From Schistosoma mansoni (taxonomy: Eukaryota; Platyhelminthes; Trematoda; Strigeidida; Schistosomatidae), in contig NW_017386032.1 in NCBI RefSeq assembly GCF_000237925.1, positions 1,054,001 to 1,118,000 of the forward strand: a stretch of 64,000 bases of DNA, given 5' to 3'. The notes beneath the pieces were generated by a model. It did not search any database, was not told where the DNA came from, and saw only the letters and a program-made list of their open reading frames with translations. How positions within the stretch are numbered: the first letter of the stretch is position 1; every line of letters starts with the position of its first letter. Below are positions 32,870-47,000 of this stretch, in pieces. The position numbers were made by a program, and so were the translations under genes.

Positions 32870-34482
32870 CAGCACTGATGAGACAGTATACGATCATTTA
32901 AACGAGGCTTCAATTTACATCTGTATGATGAAATTGATCAGGTGATTACTCCAGAAACATGACGTCTTATCTTATTATTTATGGTTTGATTAACATATCT
33001 ATAAATATTTTGTTTTCGTAAAAAAGTGATGAGAGCTGGATTTTGTTTACACACCTGAATGGTAATGTACTAATGTGATGATGCTAGAAAATTGTTTGGT
33101 TAAGATACTTGAAAAAGCGGGGCGACAGAATCTAAAATGTAACTCAGTCAAGTTCTATTGGGTTTCAATGGCTTTACAATAATATACAATACACAATGTA
33201 TCTAAGGTTATTTAAAATCTGTAAGACCGTTATAACTTATCTTTGTAAACAGATCAATATTAACTTAAGGAGATTTTCCAGCTTTTATAACATCGATGAA
33301 ATATAACCGTTCGAGGGATTTTCACGTTGAACATTTGGTCAAATTAATTATGTATATTTGACGATGTAGTGTAAACAATCTTAACAAACGAATATTACCA
33401 AAAATCGATCGGAGAATTTTACTATTTATTCATACTTTATGTCACACATGATTGTGCATATCATTTGTTCAGTTGTTTACTTTATTAAGATATGTTGTTA
33501 ATCTCTGATTAACCAAGAACGTTAGTAATTTTGTAAATAATAAAAAGTAAGTAGCTCAAAGGAATATAAAACAACTTATTTTAGGCAATCAGCTACTAGT
33601 ATTGATCAAAATGAGAGTTAAATTAACTTGTCATATTCGCAAAAAACTGACGAGTCTGATTAAGTGTTCTGAATTAACTGATGTATCAGTTATTTAATAC
33701 AGTTGGTTGGCTTTCTTTCATAAATAGGCATGATGATTGATCATCTACAATCTTATTAAGTAGAAACTGCATACAAAGTAGATTTAAACTTGTTTTGTTA
33801 AAACAATCGAACAGTATGCCAAATGTAAGAGGGGTCATAATATTATAATTGTATCAAATTGGTTTCATTGATGCTGTTAGATCTAACTCGTAATTAGTAT
33901 TAAATTCAGGGAAAAACTCAATTGAGAACTTCCACTGGACAGTTGGTTTAATAACCATGTCAAATTTTGTTACATGCAATCGTGAATTCGTAGTAGAGTG
34001 ATTAACTTTTTTGTAAGATATATATTGAATTATCTCTATGGTGTAGTTTCGTAGTTTAAACTTCCAGTGTATGCGGCAAGTTGATCAGTTTTCACTTATG
34101 TATTACAGAATAGATTAGATGATCATTTTTGGTATTTTACAAAAGTAGTCGTAGTCATTCAACTAGAAAAAAAAACTCTTGAAAGATGGGAAACTAACTT
34201 TTATCATAACTATAGATCGAAATACCTGGTAAATATAAAATTTAGGCCATAATCATTTTACTTTTCTCCGTGAAATACTTGGGATGAGATTTCGAACCAG
34301 TGGTATCTATATTAACCCAGTTATATTTAGTGATAGTATTTAAACTAGTGTAAATTTGGCTCGGTTATTAATTTACTCTGAAAACGTGACTTACATTAAA
34401 TCATGAAACGTCAGAAATTGTAATTTCTACTGATTGGGATATCACAAATGTGTCATTATTATCAACATTATACCCTACTCTC

Positions 34483-34511
34483 TCTCTCTTTATATATATA
34501 TATATATAACA
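34483..34511. repeat. TC/TA dinucleotide microsatellite
   Basis: A CTCTCTCTCTCTT run passes into TATATATATATATATATA. It is a simple repeat with no gene overlap. Confidence 0.9.
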
Positions 34512-37237
34512 GTGCATAATCTAAATAATCTAATAACATAAGTGGACTTGAAGAGGAAACCCATACTTTACACATATCTCATTACTTTCAGTTTATATTT
34601 AGCAGTTGAAAACAGTTTGAAATAACTCCATAAAATGTTGACGGTATCGAGTTCTTTCTAATGAAATAACCTAGAATAAGTGGGATTTCAGATAATCCAA
34701 GGACAAGAATTTTAACATGAGAGTAGGAATAACTCACATTGACTTATGAGTAAAGTTTGCACATCTTCCAAAAGCATATGCAATAGCAATTGCGCAGGTA
34801 CATATGCAGAAACACTAAGAATTTAGTATTCATGAGATCGAATGGAATCACTTCAAAATAATGAATTTGTGCCAATCGATTTCGAGGGCATAAGTAGATC
34901 TATAGTGTCCTTAATGATGAATAACCAAAAGCAAATGAATAACTAGAATGGACACCTAAAAAAATTGAATCCTACTAAAAATATGGAAATATATATCAAC
35001 GTACTTCGCAGCACAAGTCGGCACTGAATAACCAAGAATACATTGTGTTTGTGTCTTTCTACTCTGAGATCTTTCAATAATAGGCATAACATATTCAGTT
35101 GACAGATATTATAATCAAAACAATGTTTTATGTATCTGGTATGCACTCATTATTGTAATTTCATACAGAAATTTAATATAAACAGTTAACCAGCCCAAGT
35201 TGTAGCGACAAGCATTGTTACATGCCTAAATGATTTATCCTTCCTTTTGGACAAATGAACTACTCTAATCTTCCCACTCTTTTTTAAAAAAAAAAATGAA
35301 TATGTGTGTATAATCGTGTACATGTGTCGATATGTTTGCTTGTATTTGTCAATGTCTATAAATGTTGTCACGTTTTAATCAAATTGAGTAAGCTGAGATG
35401 CCTTTCTACAAGTTCCACATCTAACTGTCGCTCTACGTAAACGAGTGTCAGAAATAAATTCATACACCTTCATTCGTTTCTAGTTTTTTATTACCTCCAC
35501 CGACCAAATGGGTTTTGTTTAAGTAGAAATTATGAAGTCAAACGGGTAATTCACACTCATGATTTGTTTGTCGTTCATTGGTTATGGAGTCGGTTAGTGG
35601 GTTTATGTAAGAACAACTCATAAAAACTTGTGTTAAAGTAACCCAGTTATTAATGGGTATTTTTAATAATTCGTATTTAGTTTATTTCAACTTACGTGAA
35701 TACAATGCACATGTTTTCACTAATTGCCCTCCTGGTTAACGAACATAACTGTCAACGGATTTTTAAACAAGTGAACTTGATAATAGATATGTAAATAAAT
35801 AAGTAGGAGTGTGAATAACTGAACATTTTGACACATGTATACATTTTCATATTATTTGAAGGAAAACAACTGTGTAACTATCAAAATGATAAGTTAACTG
35901 TTATTATTGACTATTTTACACTCTCAGAGAATGAAACTATTTTTCTTAAGTCTCATATTACACAAAAGATGGTGGTTAGGCTTTTTTCGAGAAGTTCGCT
36001 GCCGATAAATTTATTTTAGAAAACATCTCTGACGTAGAATAGCATTAGAATAGACGGATTTGGAAATATGATGAAAATCAACACAAGATTTATTCTTGGA
36101 TATCCATTCTCTTTGTATATACTAAGTCATTTGAATCACCACTAGCTAGTTTGAGTGATCTGTTCCATAGTAGGTACTCGATGAAATGTCCAATTCACCG
36201 GTGCCCCATCTACAAACTGCACATCACTCAATGAAGCATTGTTATCAAAGGAGTACAAGTTTCACCGAAAAAAACTGAATGGCTATTAGCTTACAATACC
36301 GCATCAGAGAACAAGGTGAAGCCTGATGGCCATTTTGTGGATATCTATCGGTTTCATATTCAAATGGAAGTTTCACAGGTTTCAGATATCGAATATGCAT
36401 CTGTCAATCAGTTATCTTTGATATATAATAAAACGACCAAATAATTTAGATTTTGTGTATTCCTAGCCTTGATTGTCTTGAATTCCATTTATTAGACTTT
36501 AGATTTACATTATAAAGTTTTATTTATTTAAGTGATGCTAACTCAACAGTAATCCTGAGAAATATGTATAGAATTATTCTGCTAACATGGCTTCGATGAA
36601 ATGCATGAATTTAGATGTAAATGATCTCTACATTTAGATTCAAGGTTTTTAATCCCAACCTTCGAGGTTGATATTCAAAAAGATATTTCTTATGGTAAAT
36701 TTTCGATTGTTTAAGTGAAGATATTTAGTCCAGTTCTATGTAGGGTTTTGGGTGTCAACTGCTGAGGAGGACAGACCGCATCTGATTCTCTTATTTCTCG
36801 AATTGACATCGGTCTCTGACAGAAACTATCCTTAAGTTGAACTACAGTTCACCTAACCGAACAAAATATACGAATGTTTGTACCAACCATTATTAACTAT
36901 TCATTTAGAATTTTTTTACAAAAACCTAACCTACTTAAGTTTCACTCGTGTTCGATAAATAGGGTGGAGATAGACAGCATAGTAGTCAAGTAACCTACTA
37001 CATTTTTATTGATATTAACCAATCATCTTAAAGTAATCAAATTATCATATATTAAATGAAATGTACTATTTCATTAATTTAGAAAATCATACATTTTAAC
37101 AGAGAATAATAATAGTAATTAAGTATGAGAGTAAAGAAAGGAACTAAACACTATTTGATCACTGAATTATGTTATAATAGTGGCTATTCTAAAAATTTGT
37201 TCAATTATCATCTAGTTACCTCAGCGATTAGTATTAC

Positions 37238-37252
37238 ATGCTAACTTATTGA
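37238..37252 (+). promoter_or_regulatory. Possible minimal upstream ORF before the channel start
   Basis: ATG CTA ACT TAT TGA ends one base before the main ATG at 37254. If the transcript begins upstream of 37238 this could lower or tune initiation at the main start. The transcript start is unknown, so this is only a possibility. Confidence 0.3.
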
Positions 37253-37253
37253 G

Positions 37254-38078
37254 ATGCCATGTATACGTGATCCATTTCCATGGTGGTTGCCATTAGCCCT
37301 ATCATGTTCCATTGTATTGATCACAATATTCATAGGTATATTTCGTTGGCTATACAAAATTTATTCACGACATAAACGTCTTAAAATTAGATCATCACGA
37401 CAATTTATACAATATAAACAATTATCACCTTTATCCATCGATAATCAACGTACTTTAAGTCTACAAAGTACAAACGATGATTTAACAGACGATTATCCAG
37501 GTTTATTTGCCGATTATAAAGACGATCAAGAATTTGATGAATTTACTGAATCTGAAGAAAATATTGATTCAATGCATAAAAACTGTTCACCAAGTAGATA
37601 TTTAATAAGTCGTAATAAGAAATTACGTCGCATTAAAACAATCAGTAGTAAAAAACCTGATATATCAACATTACCGATAATTAAGATTAATGATATACAT
37701 CTGCCTCACCACCACCACCATTATCAACAACAACAGGAAGAACAAGAACAACAACCACATAAACCGTTATTACACAAGAGTAATAGTGTGAATTCGTCAA
37801 AAACACCTTTATCTGATTTACAATCATCTCCATCCTGTTTGGAAACACAAAGTGATACAACATATATCAATGATTTTTTCACTGTAAAACCAACAAATAA
37901 TCATATATTACTTTCGGAAAATTCAACTCCATCTTATTGGGAAGAATCAAATCGTTGCAATTGGTTTGTTAATTGGTTTAAGTATACTCGTTTAGGTATG
38001 TCAGCTAGACAACAATTGAATATGAAATTATATTGTGAACGATTTACTACAGTCTCATATCCAGCTGGTAAAATAATG
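37254..38078 (+). CDS. Slo-like channel exon 1: S0 and S0-S1 linker
   Basis: This exon starts at ATG 37254. Residues 9-32 ([19 protein letters not shown]) form a hydrophobic helix matching BK S0. Then come a basic stretch, an acidic stretch ([19 protein letters not shown]), and a His/Gln tract ([16 protein letters not shown]). It ends in phase 0 (AGKIM) at GTTAGT, a position equivalent to the TGRVL run before BK S1. The linker of roughly 230 residues is much longer than in vertebrate BK. A five-codon upstream frame (37238-37252) stops one base before this ATG. Confidence 0.85.
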
Positions 38079-41000
38079 GTTAGTGGGAATTTTATTCTGA
38101 ACTCTTTCTTTATATTTTTATTTATGATGTATGTTTTTATGCATATTTTTTGTACATGAGATTTAATTAGTAATTTTTCATTTGGTAATTAGTAGATATA
38201 ATTAGATCCAATTGTCTATAGACATGATTATCGCTGAACTTCTGTGATGAAAATGAATGTCTTTAAGAAATATCTAAGAGTAAAATATATTTTGTGGAGT
38301 CGATCTTACAATTGAACCCAACTCATCATGATACAAACTTTTAAAATATCGTTGAAATAACTCAGAAATGATTTTGATTATGGTCATAATTACAGTCATG
38401 AAAATTTTAATCTTATAACACACCATTGTGAAACAGCAAATATTTATCCAATGATAAAGATAATTACCAGTATAGGATTGTGGAGATTATTGAGCTTTTA
38501 TTTGAGATCATAAACCTATCAATGCTAGACCACCATTGAAAAGCTGGAAGCACTTGATGGTCGTTTTGTCCTAATATGAGACTCCTCGAAAGTGTGCGCC
38601 CACGATCCCATAAACGGGAATCAAACTCAGGACCTTCGGTCTCGTACGAACGCACAACACCATTGGGCACCGGCTCAGTGGTCTAGATGTTAAGCGTTAG
38701 AGAACGAGACTAAGGATCCTGCGTTCGAGTCCCATATGCGGGGTCTTAGATGTGGACTCTTGAGGAATCTCATACTAGGACGAAGCGACTATTCAGTGAT
38801 TCCAGGTTTTCAATGGTGGTATTACATTAATCGGTTCATGATCTCAATAAAAGACCATTATACTGAATAAAGTATGAATGTACGAATTATTTGAAAGCGT
38901 GATATTTTCAAACAAAAGTTTAAGAAATTACCTCAAATTTCATAACAAAAATCTACTAAACTTGCAAATAAGAACCTGTAGTGCCATGCTTCGTCAATCG
39001 TTCACCTTGATAACCGTTATAATTCCAATCTTAACGGTGCATTAAATCAGAAGACAAAGAGAAGCAGCAACTGCAGTTTATTGTCAAATAACACAGGCCA
39101 GAAAGCTATAAGCACATGAGCAAATATCAGCGGGTGAGACAAAAATGACACGCATTGGAGATGGCGGGTTAGCCAACTCGCTTTAATCAAGCGTTAATCA
39201 ATATTTACAGTCAGATAGAAGTTACAGACATGTGATGAATGAGATAAAAAATGTACTCACATAAGCTCATATAAAAAATAGTCACGGTTAATAAATGAAT
39301 AGTTAAAAAGGTCAAAACATGACTCAAGATGGATGGGTAAATTGGCTTGTCCAGTAGCTAAAATAAGGTATATGGGCTTAACATATCAACCAACACTACC
39401 AACTACGTGATAATGATTCAGTGAGCATTAGATATTCCTGTCACTGTAAAACAGGCAGGTCCTAGTTTTCATCGAGTGTAAATTGTAAATGCACATTACT
39501 GAAAGATCCAAAACTGTACAGAAAAATGCATTTGGCTGTTAGATTCAAATTAATACTTCACTATGTAATCCTTAACAGTTACATTCAGTGTTGTCACTGG
39601 TTTAATGAACTGAAGTTGGTGTCAAATTTAAAATATTTTACATATTCACTTATCGATGTAAAGAGAAAGTATCTCAAAATATTGTGTATATTAGTGGTAT
39701 GTATATAAATTACATTCACCTACCTTTAAAGTTATTCTTGGAAGATATGAGATAAAAGTATCTAAGCCAGTACTGTAGTATATTTTAAACCTTTTGTTAT
39801 GGTAATTTTGATTAGTATGGCGGTTACCAAAACTTATAACTTTACTGCTTTAAACAAAGCAACTCTGGATTAGGAGGAATTTCACAAATGAAAAATAAAA
39901 GTTTGAACAATGCAGTAATATTTGGTTAGCGTTTTTTAGCAAGGTTTTTTCTACGGGATGGGGTTGCCGACCGCATGCCCAACCCTCCTCATATATCCGG
40001 GCTTGGGATCGGCAATCATTCCAGAAGAGCTAATGGTGTAGTTGCACTGATATATAACCAAACTAATATTAATCACCATAAATTAGCAATTTAAATAACT
40101 TGAAAACGACTAGTGTCCGTTATAGACGAATCAGTCATTTATAACTTTATCATAGTAACAACAATCATGTCAAAATATTATGTATTAGTGACCTTTAATC
40201 ATTGGATAAAGTCATATCTAAATAGATGATCATGCTTAATTATGACCCATTTTGATGTATACCTTACCCAGAGTGTAAACGTTAACCATAAAATGTGAAC
40301 TTGAATGTACAAGTATTTAGAATTGATTAAAATATCAAAATATCTGGCAAGTCAGAGTTATTTTTTCAAGAAATGATTTTATCAAACTATTAAAATGAGA
40401 GTATAATGTTTTTAAAGTCACAAAAACCAACGAGATAGAAACGTACATTATAGGAAGTTATATCTATCCATATATAATCCATAAAAAATGTTAAGAAGGT
40501 ACAAATGCCAATTCATAATATAGTCAGTGTAGTCAGTGAGTTTCGTTTCACTGATATAAAAGAAATTTTAATTTCTTATCAGTCCATTTTGAAAAACAGT
40601 TTTATCACTTATTGATATTAGATTTAGAATAGTTGAAAATCGAGGAGCTTCAGGATATGGGAAGATCTTAAATTTAATTTTAGTATGCAATTATGAAAAG
40701 TCGTAAATTATACTGAGAAAGATAACCCAAACTCCCTGGTTTTCAATGATCATCTAGACATTTATGAAATAAAGCTTGTTAAATTTACTGATTTCCATAT
40801 GTTTATTGTACTCGAAATACAAATTCGGATGATTTTTACTCTATAAGTATCCTGTGGAATTAAATAAGTTTAAATATCTAATTCGCTTTCATCTGGTTGA
40901 ACCAACCCTATTTTTTATAAGACACGGGTATTTTCTTAAAGACCTAATGACTTTGTGATATATAGAAAAGAGATTGTTGTGTTCATTTATATCACTCCTA

Positions 41001-44000
41001 TAACTTTGATATTTCAAGTAAATAAAGTTGCCTTTTCGATATTTTTATAAATGACCGGAGTTTTCTCAGCTGATCCTTACCGGTATAAAATCATGTGAAT
41101 GATGTAATAATTAACTTAAACAACAATTTAATGTTAAATAGTTCAACATCAGAGAAAGCGTAAATTATTCAATTTGTTTGGTTATTTTCAGTTAATTAAT
41201 ACTAACCAGAACAAAAATCATACCAACTGAATTCATGTGAGTTGTTTTTCAAAATCTTAAAGCCACTTAGTACTTGAATGATAAATAGCATTAGTTAGAG
41301 TTCAAGAAGAGATAAGACAGATAAAGTAATATCGAAAAACGACTATTTTGCCTAAAGACCAGGATTAAAACCAAATAGTGTACCAAAATAAATCAGAATC
41401 CATTCAAAACCGGAATTCCAATTTTACCATGACGATTGTGAGATAAACTGATGACAGATGTTGTGGTAAATTATTAAAATTATTTAAAAATATTTTTTAC
41501 ATATATAATAAAGTAAATTGGAAACAACAAATCCAAATACGTTCATGGGATAGTGAATTTAGATAGAAGATAACCACATTACTTAGATAGATACCTAAAA
41601 TACAGTTTGGTTGAATGTATCACTAAACAATTTGTTTGAATCGTCTTTATATTGAAAAAAATTTGTTGATCACTGTTCAGTTTATTGTTCTGTAGAATCC
41701 TAGTTAACTGTAAGGTAAACAAAATGTTAAACAACACTTTACTCTTTCACGTTATCTACACTTTGCTCACATTTTTCCTAGAAAACAATGAAGTATGATA
41801 TAATCACAATTGATTGATCACCGGGTGGTGATCAGTGTCATGCGTGTCAAGTCTGTCCCAGTGCTAATCGAATGTTATCGATCAAGTTGTAATGTGGCCA
41901 CTAGTCTAGGTGTCTGGATACTGTGTGCACTATGTTGAGATAAGATGGTGGTTGGAGGTGGTCAGCAGGAAACCCTGGACCCGGGTTTCGTGCTACTTGG
42001 CACTCGTCAGCAAGGTGTACCTGTAATCTTGAGGGAACTGGTGCTCCCTGACGGATTCAGTATGATATAACTAAATATCTGATTTAAAAAATCCAAATTT
42101 TATGAATAATTCAAAATTTCAGCTGTTAATGAGATGATAACTGGGGAAATTTTCAATTATGTCATAAGGCTAAACTAGTTAGACCAGAAAATTTTCTTTA
42201 TTTTAACTACACACATTAATATGACTGTTATAATTGATAGCCAAGGTTTTAGTATTTATGATCACATATTTTAGTTTATAGCTATGGTTTTTCAGTATAA
42301 AATAACTTGTAATTGTCTAGTTTACTGTATATCATTTAATAGAGTAATACGAATAACGAAATTACAAATAAATGGTTTCATTGATGTAAATAAACACTGT
42401 GAGTGACTAACAATTATAATATTTTATGACTCCAAAACACGCATTATTTTTTTCTGATTTGAAATAACTGCTGGTTGAATGTTTTCACTCTCTATACAAG
42501 TCCCTGCCAATTATACTAGATTGTGATAAAAATTAATTTCCATTTCACTTGTTATGTTTAGACAATTAGTAAATCTGCTGATTATTTAGCATATATAATC
42601 TTTAAAAGATGTTGTGCCTAAATTGTTCTAAACAGAGAGAAAATCTACCGATTGTTGTCTTACGCTTTGAAGCTTGTATTAGGCTTTGTTAGTGCTTTTA
42701 GTTCAAACTACACGTGTATTTACTCAGATAATTAAGGAAAACTCAAGTCTCTTAAAATACTTTATATTTAGGAAGAATAAAAATGACAATAATTCTTTCG
42801 AGACACATTTCAAACGTTATCACTACATAAAGTCAACAATTATTTAGGTTAGGCTCGTAATATCCTTATTAACATGTATTAATTCTAAACACCCATCACT
42901 AATCTATGTACGCAAAATAGCTTGAGTGTGAATTGTAGTTGTTCACAATGAACAGAGTTTTCTCAGTCAAGATATAACTTTTAATCTCAGCTAAACTGGA
43001 AACATTATTATATGTATGAAGTATGGTGATAATTTTAAGCGGGATTCATCTGTTTGGCGAATGAAATACAAGAGTTGAGACCATTTTTAGTTAAATGTTT
43101 CTGCAGTTTTTGTAAGCTGAAAATAGTTTCACTAATTACGTAGTCACAATACATTTATTTGTAGTCTTATCATCAGTTCACTCAAAGATGACCTGTGAAT
43201 AATGCAAAAGGATGTCTAGATATATTCAATAGTTTCTCATCTATGTAGAGGTTTTATTAATCCATCCTTTCATAAAGTAAAAACATACAGTGCAAATAAC
43301 AGAGTTAAACTGAATGTTTAAATGAATGACAAAAGAAAGGATAATTAACTAAGCTCTTTTAAAACGTACCAATCAGAGGATAATCCCATTCCTCTTTTTC
43401 TATTGGACATTAAGGGAAGAAAAGTTTATGGGTTAGAGGGGTGAAGATAAGTACATGGATTCATCGAATTTAGCGTTTATCATTTTCACCTAGTGTCATT
43501 TAAAAAGAAATATTTAAGGCATGGGGAGAATCGGAAGTTTATTTAATGTAACGTGTTCCATAGGCTTACTATTATAGTTTTCCCAAAATATTTACCATAA
43601 ATATTAAATATATGATTGCTATCCATCAATAGTAAATACAGCGGAAGCAAAAAATGTTTCTTTCCAATACATGCTGGATAAGGAACCATACGGCAAATGG
43701 AGAGAGAAGTCCGTCACAATTACTGAAAAAATATGTGGCAGGGAATAAATTTGGGAGTAAATGTGAGTACCAAGATTTGGCTTGATAATTTGGAATAATG
43801 GGAACATTGGGTGGATTGTTAGTAATAGAAATAATATGTTTGTCGAATACCAATAAATGGAAAACTAAATTTCTAACGTTTCGTAACCTCGTGTAAGCCA
43901 ATTCTACAGAAAATAAGATAAATAAACGCATAAAATTAACACAAGTTTAAACAGTAAAAAGGGCACAAAACAGAATATTTTTAGTACAATCAAAATTGGA

Positions 44001-47000
44001 ATAAGTTTAATCATATAAATGACACGTTATTTTGGTGAAGATTCTTTTTTAGAGAGAGTAGACTAATAGAGGCACATAAAACCGGTTAAAGCCCCTAAAC
44101 AGAAATTCTTAACCCAAAATTTAGTTTTGATACATCAAGCAAAACTGCGTTGTACAGCTGGTACAATCCTCAGTTGATTATTTAACTCTTAGATACTCCT
44201 TATGAATTTTAGAGTACATTATCACGTTCGATAATGTGGCTATCCTCTAAAGTATCGTTTATAATGTATGAAGAAATATTGAAGGATATTTTCTAGTTTG
44301 AATACGTTTAGCTATTTGCCATTGAAAGTGTATGAATGGTAAGATGGTTGATCATATTAGAAACAATCGGTAAGTTCACTAGTGAACAAACATAGGCTTC
44401 AAGATTTCAGAAATCGATACTTTTAAAAACGACAGTGATATTAATCCATAAGTTCGATTAAAAATTCTCTTCAATGAGTTCATTTTAAAAAAATGTATAC
44501 ATATTTGTAGAGAGATACAGAGTCTTAAAACCATCTGGAAGCTTCTTCGATTATTAACATATACTATTCATTTAAGCAAATTTCTTCTTTCAAAGATAAT
44601 TCCTATGTAAGATATTACCGAATTCCAGATTAGTATGAGTGGATATCAGAAGTAATTAACTTTAGTAATTATTATATTATTATTATTTAATCCAGTCGGT
44701 TATGTGAGATTGAGGTAAAACACTAGACCTGAATGTAGTCAAAATTACTGAAATAAAAATCCTGAAGTTTTCACTTTTATAAGTTCAGTAAGTATAGATA
44801 ATATGAATAAATTATGAAAAATTTATTTTATTTGAAACAGTTGTTTACTTGATATCATATCAAATAACAGGCTTCTTAACCAAAGTCAACAGGCTAAAAT
44901 AGTTGTTTCATTAGAATTGATACATGTAAATTAATCATATTTGTTTCATTAATACTGAATCGCTTGTTGACTTGCCATCAGTCAGTATACATCCTTAATT
45001 ACATGTTAATCAAAACAATAGTAATAATAGCTTTATTCAATATTATACATTTTATTAGGGCAATTCTCAGTACTAGTTTTGTAAAATCATAATGAATTTC
45101 TCGTTCACTTACATTTAAACTACAAGCATTCAGAAATATATCTTCAGTAGTTAGTATCTGGTCATCATCATAAATTCCAAACGAATACTATCAGTTGACC
45201 ATCAGATAAATGTATGAACTGAAATGTAGCCACTCATAGTTTCTTCAAAAATAGGAAATGTGGTAGGAACTGTAGTGTTTTTGTAAATTACATCTCAATA
45301 AATTGAGAGCTTTTTATTAAAGGCCGTGTATGATTACAGTCAGTATCCGTAATCGTCCAGTTAAAACAAATCTGAAATAGAAAGGATTGTTGTAATAGTC
45401 CGGAAATAGACTACTCAAACGTTTGAGCAGGTCATCATATAAACTACATACCATGAATTTTCCAAGTAATTTTTTATAATAATTTATAAAATACATAGAT
45501 ATTTTGTTCAGCCTAGTAGTTATATTCATGTTAGATCTTGTCATTTACTTACGTCCTGTTAATCAAGAACTAATGAGTGAATGTTAAATACCCAAATAAA
45601 TGGAAACTCTTTTAACGCACTGTGATGACTTTCTCTACTAACAGACTTATAGGAGTATAATAGTGTTAAAATTAAATTAGTAGTTAATTTAAAAATTATA
45701 CAGTAAATCATTCCAAAACTTACGTCCCACAGTCTAAACAGATTGCTATCACATATATGGCATTGTTTAAAAATGGATACCATTGTTTACTGTTAAGCGT
45801 GCATCAAATCACATACATTAAGTAAAACACTATACACTGTCTATAAAACATAAAAACGCATTATTCAAGAGTAATTCTATACACTTTTAATAAAAGTATT
45901 AAAAAATATACTTAAAGTTCTACAATGAAAATTATCGAGTCTGGGAAATAAACAAACAAATTAATAAATGGCATTTCATCACTGTCTGAGATCAGTTATA
46001 GAAATAATGAAAACCAGGGAGTACTGAATATCTACTTTTATCGAATTATAAACTCTATTATGGCTCTCGTATACGATTTAGCATCATTTAAAACTTCAGC
46101 CGATTCTCAGTATGACGTTGACATGATTTAATGGGATCAGAGATGAGAGTCCTTATTTTGATACAGGTCGTGGGTTCTCACTAGGACTTTGAGGATCTGT
46201 TTCAAAACTTGTTTCTACTACTTGCTCCTGAAAAGTTTCAAACCATAACGAAAAATGCTTTCAGAGAGGTCTGGTTTTTATTGTTTATTCAGTATACTAT
46301 GACAACTAAAGCCGAATTCGAGAATCCTCTTAAATCTATTTTATGATTAGGGATTTTTGTTATATACTAGAAGTACGTAGTCGCCTAAAAACTATCTAGG
46401 TTATAATGAATAAAACAGCGGTTATAAACTTTGAACAACTTATTGTTATATCATAAGCCCCGTCAAAATATCATATGACAAGATCACCAATCAGAACACC
46501 GACTTATTCGATCTTAGTTTTGTGCCAAACCAACGACGTGTTAACCAGAACGAGCAGCCTCGAGTTAAATCTGAGTCCTTATTGCTTCTTCTCGTCTAGC
46601 CCTACCGTTTGAGTCCAGAACACAATCTCAGCTTCCTCTGTATGAATCTTAATTTTCGGACATACTTGGTTTATATACAAGCAGACCAGACCGCATCACA
46701 TCATAAAATAAGAAAGAATTATTATACACGATCAAGCCAAAAGTGGCTGCGAGTGTGAGAGACAATAACTAATAGATTGAGAGTAACTTAAGAGGAGGAA
46801 ATCGCATAATAGAAGTCAATAGATCGAGTGAAAGTTTAAAATAAGAGAAATATGAATATATATAATCTATTTAATAGTTATACAATAAGAATATATATAT
46901 AATAACAGTCCATAAATAGTTCCCAAAAGTTGCTTATAATTTAGTCTTCTTCGGACACAAAACTTATAAACTAGGTAGAAATGCTATACAGCTTTCAGGA

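Larger units (their letters stand above)
32870..37253. other. Intergenic region before the channel gene
   Basis: AT-rich sequence with a TC/TA microsatellite near 34490. No recognisable coding or repeat family was seen. The promoter of the channel gene should lie in or before this region but no motif identifies it. Confidence 0.6.

Noticed and set aside
36750-36800. ACTGCTGAGGAGGACAGACC as another hammerhead-like SINE
   Set aside because: Only the CTGAGGAG part matches; no stem II, GAAAC or SINE flanks follow.
43619-43931. Two overlapping minus-strand frames as a membrane protein
   Set aside because: They overlap in different frames in AT-rich intron sequence and resemble no known family.
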